Assembly (NCBI GenBank): GCA_027365215.1
Contig: DAHXNT010000023.1
Span: 1-8,254 of the forward strand
Reading direction: 5' to 3'
Origin: Microcaldota archaeon
GTDB lineage: Archaea; Micrarchaeota; Micrarchaeia; Micrarchaeales; Micrarchaeaceae
DNA: 8,254 nt
Part shown: one piece after another, positions 1-5,189 of the stretch
How the letters are laid out: each line of letters begins with the position of its first letter
How positions within the stretch are numbered: position 1 is the stretch's first letter
The notes under the pieces: generated by a model
Seen by the model: only the letters and a program-made list of their open reading frames with translations
The model's database searches: none
Told to the model about the DNA's origin: nothing
Position numbers and translations under genes: made by a program

Positions 1-24
1 AAAGTCCTTCTCGTTGAAAGCCAT
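1..24 (-). CDS. Start of a leftward gene, cut by the window edge
   Basis: Only the first eight codons are present, reading MAFNEKDF on the minus strand, so the product cannot be identified. The start is credible because a Shine-Dalgarno match (AGGAG, complement of 33-37) lies 8 nt before the ATG at 24-22. It has TATA-like sequences further upstream. The gene diverges from the TnpB element to its right. Confidence 0.55.
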
Positions 25-82
25 TACATCATCTCCTTCTGCCGCTGATCTTTCCGTTTTCCAGCCTAAAACCAGATGCAGA

Positions 83-111
83 ATATAATTAAGGAAGTTG
101 ATTTTTAAATA
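83..111 (-). promoter_or_regulatory. TATA-like promoter candidates for the leftward gene
   Basis: Read on the minus strand, 102-111 gives TATTTAAAAA and 83-90 gives a TTATATTC-like box. Placing transcription starts about 26 nt downstream would give leaders of roughly 57 or 36 nt before the ATG at 24, both long enough to include the AGGAG site. AT-rich sequence makes chance matches likely, so neither box is certain. Confidence 0.3.
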
Positions 112-175
112 CTTTCTCTTCAACTGTAAATCAAACACGCAGTAAAGCAGGAGTTCTCTCCCTTTCAATGATAAA

Positions 176-186
176 ACCCTGTGGGT
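176..186 (+). repeat. Candidate left-end hairpin of the TnpB element
   Basis: A 4-bp stem, ACCC (176-179) with GGGT (183-186), closes a TGT loop. IS200/IS605 elements carry small imperfect hairpins near each end that the TnpA transposase recognises. The stem is short, and its role is inferred from position alone. Confidence 0.3.
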
Positions 187-285
187 AAAGTGTATGTGGT
201 GGTGTAACAATTAGAAACATCAGAATGGTGTTAAAATGATACCGATATAAAATTCGACTCCATAATGAAAGCGAACCGAAAAAGG

Positions 286-293
286 TATATAAA
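286..293 (+). promoter_or_regulatory. TATA box of tnpB
   Basis: TATATAAA here is centred about 26 nt before the ATG at 316, preceded by a purine-rich stretch that could act as a BRE. That spacing predicts transcription starting at or next to the ATG, a leaderless mRNA. It argues against the upstream in-frame ATGs at 265 and 295, which lie before or next to the box. Confidence 0.55.
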
Positions 294-315
294 CATGAAC
301 TGCGATATAAGAGGT

Positions 316-1530
316 ATGGAACTAACAAAAGCTTATAAGTTCCGAATCTATCCCGATACAAAAAGGCAGGAAGAGATAGATGAAAGTATCTCCCTTGCTC
401 AGAAGCTCTACAATAAACTCCTTGAAAAATCCATCAATGGTAAAATTTCAAGACAAACATTCAACAAATATCTGCATGAAATATTATTGGAAAACCCAGA
501 ATATCATGCTCTTTATTCTCAAACAAGACAGGATATAAGAGATAGACTAATAAAAACATATCAGAACTTCTTCAGAAGATGCAAGGAAGGAAAAGGAAAG
601 AAAGGATTTCCAAAGTCCAAACCCTTCGATAAATACAAATCAATAACCTATCCGCAGGACAACGGCTCATTTTCAATAGAGAGGATAAAGGGGTTCAACC
701 GACTTCGTGTTTCAAGGATAGGAACTATGAAGATTGAACTCCATAGGCAGATAGAAGGAAAGATAAAGACGCTGACGATTGCAAAGGAAGGGAAGGAATA
801 CTATGCGATTTTCTCTGTTGCAATAAAGAGGGATGAACCACAAAAAGCACAAGACACAAACCCTGTCGGAATAGACCTGGGGCTAATTTCATTCAATGCG
901 ATGTCAGATGGAAGAAAAGTAGAGAAACCCAAATTCTTCAAGAAGGAGGAAAAAAGGATTGCATTATGGCAGAGGCGTGTCGCAAAGAAGAAAAAAGGCT
1001 CAAACAACAGGAAGAAGGCAAAATTACATCTACAACATGAATGGAATAAAGTCACAAGGCAGTCAGAGGATTTTGCACAGAAACTATCCCACGACCTTGT
1101 GTCGGCAGGATACACCTCATTTGCTGTGGAAGACTTACGAATACAGAATATGGTAAAGAACCATCATCTGGCCCAATCAATATCTAACGCTTGTTGGGGA
1201 GGATTCCTCAAATTTCTCACATACAAGGCAGGGGAAAACGGATTGCCAATAATGAAGGTGAATCCACAGAATACTTCAAAGACCTGTAGTAATTGCGGCA
1301 ACATACTAGAGATGCCGCTATCTAAAAGAATGTTCAACTGCGATAGATGCGGTTTGCAGTTGGATAGGGACATAAACGCATCCATAAACATACTCAACAG
1401 AGCTATGGTCGGGCAGACCAAAAGTCACGCTTGGGGAGATTCAGCCTCCACTATGCAAAAGGCATGGCGAGCAGAATCGCTGAACCAAGAACATACTCTG
1501 CAACAAGCAGAGGAAGCCCACACACTTTAG
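316..1530 (+). CDS. tnpB: TnpB, RNA-guided nuclease of an IS605-type element
   Basis: This 404-aa protein is TnpB, the family ancestral to Cas12, which uses a guide RNA made from the element's right end to cut DNA next to a target-adjacent motif. From the ATG at 316 the N-terminus reads MELTKAYKFRIYPD, the normal TnpB beginning; in-frame ATGs at 265 and 295 would add atypical residues and sit at or before the TATA box. The RuvC-like active site looks complete: D187 (GIDLGL), E272 (AVEDLRI) and D352 (LDRDINAS), spaced much as in ISDra2 TnpB. A zinc ribbon, C324/C327 and C342/C345, lies between the second and third motifs. The C-terminal tail after D352 is typical and overlaps the predicted guide RNA. 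No frameshift or internal stop is seen, so the protein may be active. The gene is AT-rich and uses more AAA/AGA codons than its neighbours. tnpA is absent. Confidence 0.93.
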   Translation: MELTKAYKFRIYPDTKRQEEIDESISLAQKLYNKLLEKSINGKISRQTFNKYLHEILLENPEYHALYSQTRQDIRDRLIKTYQNFFRRCKEGKGKKGFPKSKPFDKYKSITYPQDNGSFSIERIKGFNRLRVSRIGTMKIELHRQIEGKIKTLTIAKEGKEYYAIFSVAIKRDEPQKAQDTNPVGIDLGLISFNAMSDGRKVEKPKFFKKEEKRIALWQRRVAKKKKGSNNRKKAKLHLQHEWNKVTRQSEDFAQKLSHDLVSAGYTSFAVEDLRIQNMVKNHHLAQSISNACWGGFLKFLTYKAGENGLPIMKVNPQNTSKTCSNCGNILEMPLSKRMFNCDRCGLQLDRDINASINILNRAMVGQTKSHAWGDSASTMQKAWRAESLNQEHTLQQAEEAHTL

Positions 1531-1567
1531 TGGTGGGAGGATGTCACGTTCTCGTTACTCGTGCGCA
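1400..1567 (+). ncRNA. Predicted omegaRNA (reRNA) with guide
   Basis: In characterised TnpB systems the guide RNA comes from the 3' part of tnpB plus the right end, and the guide is the roughly 16-20 nt just outside the element. Here a hairpin at 1517-1537 (CCCAC/GTGGG outer stem, CAC/GTG inner stem, one bulged A, TTTA loop) overlaps the tnpB stop codon and is followed by GAGGATGTCAC. If the element ends at 1547, the guide is about 1548-1567. The 5' boundary near 1400 is approximate and set by analogy, not by sequence. Confidence 0.5.
1517..1537 (+). repeat. Right-end hairpin of the TnpB element
   Basis: CCCAC (1517-1521) pairs with GTGGG (1533-1537), and CAC (1523-1525) with GTG (1530-1532), leaving A1522 bulged and a TTTA loop. 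A small bulged hairpin at the very end of tnpB is the expected right-end and omegaRNA structure of this superfamily. Confidence 0.65.
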
Positions 1568-1605
1568 TGCGCGTACGGGCACATATAGTGTTTTCCAGTG
1601 TTTCT

Positions 1606-2226
1606 ATGGACGCATCAAAGAAGAAAAAGCTTTTGCTGTTCGGAGGTTCGCTCTTCGTGGCATTCATGTTCATAACCTCTATCGGAGGGTTCGGCAACAA
1701 TAACAACTCCAGCTCTTCCGCAACGACTACGGTTAGCGGCTCCTCTGCCGTTTACCACGCGCAGGGATACGCGAACGCCACCGTGTCGGGCTATTCCAAT
1801 AACGTCTATCTGGTAACGACAGGCCTGAACGCCACGGTAAATGCCACGGTCGAGTCCATTCTGCAGAGCATGATGACAAACGGCACGCTGCAGAATTACA
1901 TAGCGGAGACAAATGGCTTCTATGCATACCTTTCCACAATTACACCGTACCAATTGCAGGAGTACATAGATGGCAACAGCATCACTGCCAACACGGTCCT
2001 ACAGGCTCAGGCCACTGTGAAGCTGCCCTCCAAGATGAACCTTACATACTATACAAATAAGCTGAATGTTACATCCCCCTCAACCGACCAGTCGGTGGTA
2101 CTTTCGCCGGTGCTGCCAATAAACTCTACCGTTAACCTTTTCGTATCCGCGTTAGTGACGCCAAGCAGCGTTGGCTTCTCCGTATACAACAACGGCACGT
2201 ACCAGATAGCTCTGCAGTCCGTGTGA
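1606..2226 (+). CDS. Membrane-anchored, sequon-rich surface protein of unknown function
   Basis: I do not recognise this 206-aa protein. It opens with MDAS and four lysines (5-8), then a hydrophobic segment at about 9-29, which fits a single N-terminal anchor or uncleaved signal with the rest outside the cell. An Asn/Ser/Thr-rich linker follows, and the remainder is rich in Thr, Val, Asn and Tyr with no cysteine, suggesting a beta-rich extracytoplasmic domain. About ten N-X-S/T sequons (NAT x3, NGT x2, NLT, NVT, NST and two in the linker) suggest heavy N-glycosylation, as on archaeal surface proteins. I chose ATG 1606 over the in-frame GTG at 1561 and ATG at 1567 because only 1606 puts the lysines directly before the hydrophobic segment. 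No clear ribosome site precedes it; a weak TATA-like CATATAG (1582-1588) is a few bases closer than ideal. The TnpB element lies directly upstream. Confidence 0.75.
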   Translation: MDASKKKKLLLFGGSLFVAFMFITSIGGFGNNNNSSSSATTTVSGSSAVYHAQGYANATVSGYSNNVYLVTTGLNATVNATVESILQSMMTNGTLQNYIAETNGFYAYLSTITPYQLQEYIDGNSITANTVLQAQATVKLPSKMNLTYYTNKLNVTSPSTDQSVVLSPVLPINSTVNLFVSALVTPSSVGFSVYNNGTYQIALQSV

Positions 2227-2274
2227 ATAGATAGAGAAATAGATAAAGAAATAGATAAAGAAATAGATAGAGAG
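2227..2274 (+). repeat. Four tandem copies of a 12-bp unit
   Basis: Units at 2227-2238, 2239-2250, 2251-2262 and 2263-2274 follow ATAGATAAAGAA; the middle two are identical, the first has one change (AAA to AGA) and the last has two. The array starts directly after the TGA of the surface-protein gene and lies in the leader of the GluRS gene. Being a multiple of three, it stays open in the preceding frame to a TGA at 2281. Function is unknown; it may be a simple slippage repeat. Confidence 0.9.
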
Positions 2275-2299
2275 AACGATTGATAAACCGGCGTAGAAA

Positions 2300-3514
2300 A
2301 TGTCCGAAACCGAAGACAAGATAGCTGAGGCCGCGAAGAAGTTCGCGCTGAAGAACGCTTTCGATTACGGCAAGGCGCAGGTAGGAACGGTACTCAACAA
2401 GATATTCTCCGAAGTGCCCAAAGCCAAAGAAATCGGCTTTCCGGTGCTGAAGGGGATAGTAGACAAGGCGGTAAAGGAGGCGAATTCCCTCTCCCGAGAG
2501 GCAATAGAATCAGAAATCGGCAAATACACGTTCCCCGAGCACGAGCAGAGGGAAGGCCTGCCGGAATTGGCGTGGGCAGGAGAGGGCACGTCTGTAAACA
2601 CGCGATTTGCGCCCAATCCGAGCGGCTATCTCACGATCGGGCACTCGAAAGTCGCCATACTATGCGACGAGTATTCGAAGAAATATCCCGGCAAATTCTT
2701 CGTGCGCTTCGAGGATACCGACCCAAAGACGAAGGAGCCGATTCTCGAGGCGTACAAGCTAATCGTCGAGGATCTGGAGTGGCTCGGCTGCAACATCGCC
2801 AAAGTCTTCAAGCAGAGCGAGCGCCTCGAGATATACTACAGGTACGCCCAAAAGCTGATCGAGTCGGGGCATGCATACGTCTGCACCTGCTCGAAGGAGG
2901 AAATGCAGAATAACAGGCGCGAGGGCATAGGCTGCGCATGCAGGGATTCAAGCATACAGGACAACCTGGATAAATGGGAGAAGATGGGCACCTCATTCAA
3001 GGAAGGCGAGGCCGTCGCTAGGCTGAAGACGGACATGCAGCACCCCAATCCATCAGTCAGGGACTGGATAATGTTCAGGATAATCGATAAGAGCCATCCC
3101 CTTACGGGCTCCAGGTACAGGGTCTGGCCGCTCTACAATTTCGCTGCGGCGATAGACGACCACGAGATGGACATAAACCTTGTGATAAGGGGCAAGGAGC
3201 ACGAGATAAACAGCGTGAAGCAGGCCTACCTGTACGGCGCGCTGGGCTGGAAGCAGCCGAATACCATCGAAGTCGGGATAATCAAGGCCTCAAAGGATTT
3301 TGCGCACAAGTCCGACATACGCAAGGCCATAAGCGAAGGGGCCCTGAGCGGCTGGGACGATCCGCGCGCTCCCACGGTCGCGGGCTTCAGGAAGAGGGGC
3401 ATACTGCCCATGGCGATAAGGGAATACGTGATAGCTTCTGGCATAGGCAAGAACGACTCCTACCTGGACATAAAGAAGCTGGAAGCGATAAACAGGGATC
3501 TGCAGAAGAAATAG
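2300..3514 (+). CDS. gltX: Archaeal-type glutamyl-tRNA synthetase lacking the anticodon-binding domain
   Basis: The protein charges tRNA with glutamate using ATP, or derives from an enzyme that did. Residues 1-95 form the helical N-terminal region of archaeal GluRS. The class I catalytic domain follows: TRFAPNPSGYLTIGH with the HIGH-type TIGH at 112-115, VRFEDTDPKTKEP, and four cysteines (195, 197, 212, 214) forming a likely zinc site. The KMSKS position reads FAHKS (334-338), keeping K337 and S338, and SGWDDPRAP comes after it. NPSVRDWIMFRIID and VWPLYNFAAAIDDH are archaeal/eukaryotic-type GluRS blocks. It ends at 404 aa, against roughly 550-570 for the archaeal family, with LEAINRDLQKK, just where full-length enzymes pass into the beta-barrel anticodon-binding domain. 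A facing gene starts 7 nt beyond, so the missing part is not next to it. It could be half of a split GluRS or a specialised paralogue. No clear ribosome site precedes the ATG. Confidence 0.9.
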   Translation: MSETEDKIAEAAKKFALKNAFDYGKAQVGTVLNKIFSEVPKAKEIGFPVLKGIVDKAVKEANSLSREAIESEIGKYTFPEHEQREGLPELAWAGEGTSVNTRFAPNPSGYLTIGHSKVAILCDEYSKKYPGKFFVRFEDTDPKTKEPILEAYKLIVEDLEWLGCNIAKVFKQSERLEIYYRYAQKLIESGHAYVCTCSKEEMQNNRREGIGCACRDSSIQDNLDKWEKMGTSFKEGEAVARLKTDMQHPNPSVRDWIMFRIIDKSHPLTGSRYRVWPLYNFAAAIDDHEMDINLVIRGKEHEINSVKQAYLYGALGWKQPNTIEVGIIKASKDFAHKSDIRKAISEGALSGWDDPRAPTVAGFRKRGILPMAIREYVIASGIGKNDSYLDIKKLEAINRDLQKK

Positions 3515-3521
3515 CAGGGCG

Positions 3522-4355
3522 CTACAGCAGGCTCTCCTCGAAACGCTTCACGTCGGCAGCGAGGCTCCCCATGCTGCCATTGGCAGCGAACTGCCTGGTA
3601 CCGTCGATGATGCGCAATGCGCGCCCCTCATCGCCATTCTTCAGCGCAGAGAGCGCCAGGTAGAAGAAGGCGTTTACAGAGAAGCTGTCCTTGGCAAGCA
3701 TAGCCTCTGCATCTTTCATGAGTGCCTTGTAATCGCGCACTGCTGCGTCATGCGCCATTTTTGCGTACCTGCTCAGATATATGCTTCCTGTCTTCTCTAT
3801 GAGCCCTATGGTGCTGCCTGCGGCCCTGGCCTTTCCCATTTTGTTGTAGCACAGGAATAGCAGGTAGGCGTTGCCCGGAGTCAATCCAGCGGCAAGCGAG
3901 TTATTGCACACGCTTATCGCCTTGGCGAGCAACAGCTTTGCGCTGCTGGTCAGCTGTGCGCCCTTGTTCCTGTATGCAGTGTTCTCCTCCATGAAGCCCT
4001 TCCTATCGTACCTTATCTGGGCTATCGTCGCATTGGAATGCCTTATGCGCACAAGGCTCTCCGCATAAAGGAATCCCGGGTCCTTGTATTTCGCGAACGC
4101 GTCGTCGTACGCCTTCGCGGCGGTGTCGAAATCTCCCTTCCTGACCGCAACCCTAATCGTTCCCAAGACTGCCGAGAGCTCCGGATTCTTCTCCGAAAAG
4201 GCCCTCGCGTCCTGCTCTATCGGCATCTCGCAGTTCGAGCATACGCCTGCCCTTCCGACCACCATTGTCTCGGTCCCGCAGTATCCGCAGAAAAGCGTCG
4301 CGTTCGACGCCTTTGCGAGCCTGATCGCACCAGATATGTCGCTGAACCCGGCCAT
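3522..4355 (-). CDS. Zinc-ribbon and alpha-helical repeat (TPR-like) protein, function unknown
   Basis: This 277-aa protein has a compact N-terminal zinc ribbon, C23-x2-C26 and C39-x2-C42, followed by about 220 residues of predicted helices with alternating Ala/Leu/Tyr/Lys patterns that look like degenerate TPR units (for example near the ends, NAFFYLALSALKNGDEGRA). Such proteins usually act as adaptors binding protein or RNA. No enzyme motif is visible. The ATG at 4355 is preferred; an in-frame TTG at 4373 would add six residues. It lies 30 nt downstream of the fibrillarin stop on the same strand, so the two are probably co-transcribed, suggesting but not proving a link to rRNA or box C/D RNP work. 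Its stop is 7 nt from the facing GluRS stop. Confidence 0.7.
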   Translation of the reverse strand: MAGFSDISGAIRLAKASNATLFCGYCGTETMVVGRAGVCSNCEMPIEQDARAFSEKNPELSAVLGTIRVAVRKGDFDTAAKAYDDAFAKYKDPGFLYAESLVRIRHSNATIAQIRYDRKGFMEENTAYRNKGAQLTSSAKLLLAKAISVCNNSLAAGLTPGNAYLLFLCYNKMGKARAAGSTIGLIEKTGSIYLSRYAKMAHDAAVRDYKALMKDAEAMLAKDSFSVNAFFYLALSALKNGDEGRALRIIDGTRQFAANGSMGSLAADVKRFEESLL

Positions 4356-4385
4356 TTCAAAACCCGTTCTCAATCATATTCTAAA

Positions 4386-5117
4386 TCACTTTCCATGACC
4401 TTCCTGCTTCACTGCGGTCTTCTTCCTCAGCACCATGAAAAGGTGCATCTCGTCGTACGGTTCGAGCCTGATCGTCTCAATGACATCGTACGTGTCCGAG
4501 ACGCTCCTCCTGACCTCCTCGAACACGTCTTCCGGCTTCTTCGATATGTCTATGCTCTGCGACTTTATCGCGAAGTACGCGTATCCGCCGTCCTTCAGGA
4601 ACGCGGCGTTCTTCTTTATTATGTCGGCCTGCTCCTTCGCCGACACGTCCTGGTAAAGCACGTCGCACTTCTGGACGATGCCGCTGTACTTGTCTGTGTA
4701 CCTGGCATCCGCGAGTATGGGCAGCATGTTCTTCCTTATCGTACACACTTCGATGAGGTTCCTCATGTTCCTCTCCGACAGCTCAACGCAGTATACCCTG
4801 CCCTTCACGCCTACTATGTCGCTCACGTGGCTGGAGGTAGTGCCCGTAGCCGCGCCGAGATAGAGCACCGAATCGCCGCTTCGCATCTCCATGCTCTTCA
4901 TGCCGTTGAGCACCGCCGCCGACAGCTTGCTCCTGTAGGGGTTCCATGACCTGTACTCGATCCCGTCTATCGTGAACAGCTCCTCGCCATACACCTTGAA
5001 GCCTCTGGTCATGTTGACTGTGAGTAGTTTCCCCTCATGCATGTATATACCGTCAAAGAGCTTTCTTGGAGCCGTGAAATCACCGAAGCGGATTGCTGAT
5101 ACCTGCGGACGTCGCAA
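4386..5117 (-). CDS. flpA: Fibrillarin, box C/D-guided rRNA/tRNA 2'-O-methyltransferase
   Basis: Fibrillarin is the methyltransferase of box C/D RNPs, using SAM to methylate ribose 2'-OH groups on rRNA and tRNA, together with Nop5 and L7Ae. Family blocks are clear: GIYMHEGKLLTVN, YRSWNPYRSKLSAAVLNG, the SAM loop YLGAATGTT (86-94), VYCVELSER with the SAM-binding acid E112, ADAR (D137), YQDVSAKEQADII and FAIKSQSID. The catalytic set K64, D157, K185 and H225 is all present. At 243 aa it is the usual archaeal length or slightly longer. The start is a TTG at 5117; no ATG occurs before codon 26, which would cut into the conserved N-terminal strands, and a TATA-like box about 35 nt upstream predicts transcription starting just before this TTG. 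Nop5, often next to fibrillarin, is not in the window; instead a zinc-ribbon helical protein follows. Confidence 0.92.
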   Translation of the reverse strand: MRRPQVSAIRFGDFTAPRKLFDGIYMHEGKLLTVNMTRGFKVYGEELFTIDGIEYRSWNPYRSKLSAAVLNGMKSMEMRSGDSVLYLGAATGTTSSHVSDIVGVKGRVYCVELSERNMRNLIEVCTIRKNMLPILADARYTDKYSGIVQKCDVLYQDVSAKEQADIIKKNAAFLKDGGYAYFAIKSQSIDISKKPEDVFEEVRRSVSDTYDVIETIRLEPYDEMHLFMVLRKKTAVKQEGHGK

Positions 5118-5147
5118 TCCTTACGAGATATTAATATGTTTTCGAGC

Positions 5148-5157
5148 ATATAAATAT
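5148..5157. promoter_or_regulatory. Bidirectional TATA-like element between fibrillarin and the kinase
   Basis: ATATAAATAT can serve as a TATA box in both directions. Rightward it predicts a start near 5179, about 11 nt before the kinase ATG at 5190. Leftward it predicts a start near 5125, about 8 nt before the fibrillarin TTG. Both spacings suit archaeal short-leader transcripts, so one TBP site may serve both genes. Confidence 0.55.
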
Positions 5158-5160
5158 TTC

Positions 5161-5173
5161 TGGCGCAGCGCCA
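5161..5173. promoter_or_regulatory. Perfect 13-bp palindrome, candidate operator
   Basis: TGGCGC-A-GCGCCA is a perfect inverted repeat about one helical turn downstream of the TATA-like element and just before the predicted kinase transcription start. A repressor bound here would be well placed to block the kinase promoter. The site is GC-rich within an AT-rich promoter, so it stands out, but its role is inferred from position only. Confidence 0.4.
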
Positions 5174-5189
5174 GCGCAACGGTGCCCCC

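Larger units (their letters stand above)
173..1547 (+). mobile_element. TnpB-only IS200/IS605-superfamily element (IS1341-like)
   Basis: The element contains one gene, tnpB, and no tnpA transposase, so it could move only with a transposase supplied in trans or may now be fixed. The right end is well supported: a short hairpin overlapping the tnpB stop (1517-1537) followed by GGAGGATGTCAC, which resembles the right ends of this superfamily and ends near 1547. The left end is less certain. I place it near 173 because a small hairpin (ACCC 176-179 with GGGT 183-186) resembles a subterminal left-end hairpin and is preceded by ATGAT at 168-172, close to the TTGAT target motif of ISDra2. The element is visibly richer in A+T than the flanking genes, which fits transfer from another source. 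Confidence 0.6.

Noticed and set aside
205..233. Weak inverted repeat TAACA / TGTTA upstream of tnpB
   Set aside because: A 5-bp AT-rich stem with a long loop is expected by chance in this AT-rich stretch.
265..315. Upstream in-frame starts for tnpB at 265 and 295
   Set aside because: They would add residues not typical of TnpB and lie before or next to the TATATAAA box that fits a start at 316.
131..361. 76-aa open frame on the minus strand across the tnpB start
   Set aside because: It runs through the tnpB promoter and N-terminus, shows no recognisable motif, and has no ribosome site.
1563..1572. 10-bp palindrome GCGCATGCGC beside the element's right flank
   Set aside because: Short and built of alternating GC dinucleotides, it can arise by chance; no spacing to a promoter gives it a clear role. 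It overlaps the predicted guide, so structure there might matter slightly.
4038..4949. 303-aa open frame on the plus strand
   Set aside because: It lies antisense across the zinc-ribbon protein and fibrillarin, both convincing genes, and its Arg/His/Val/Leu-rich translation is typical of a mirror frame.
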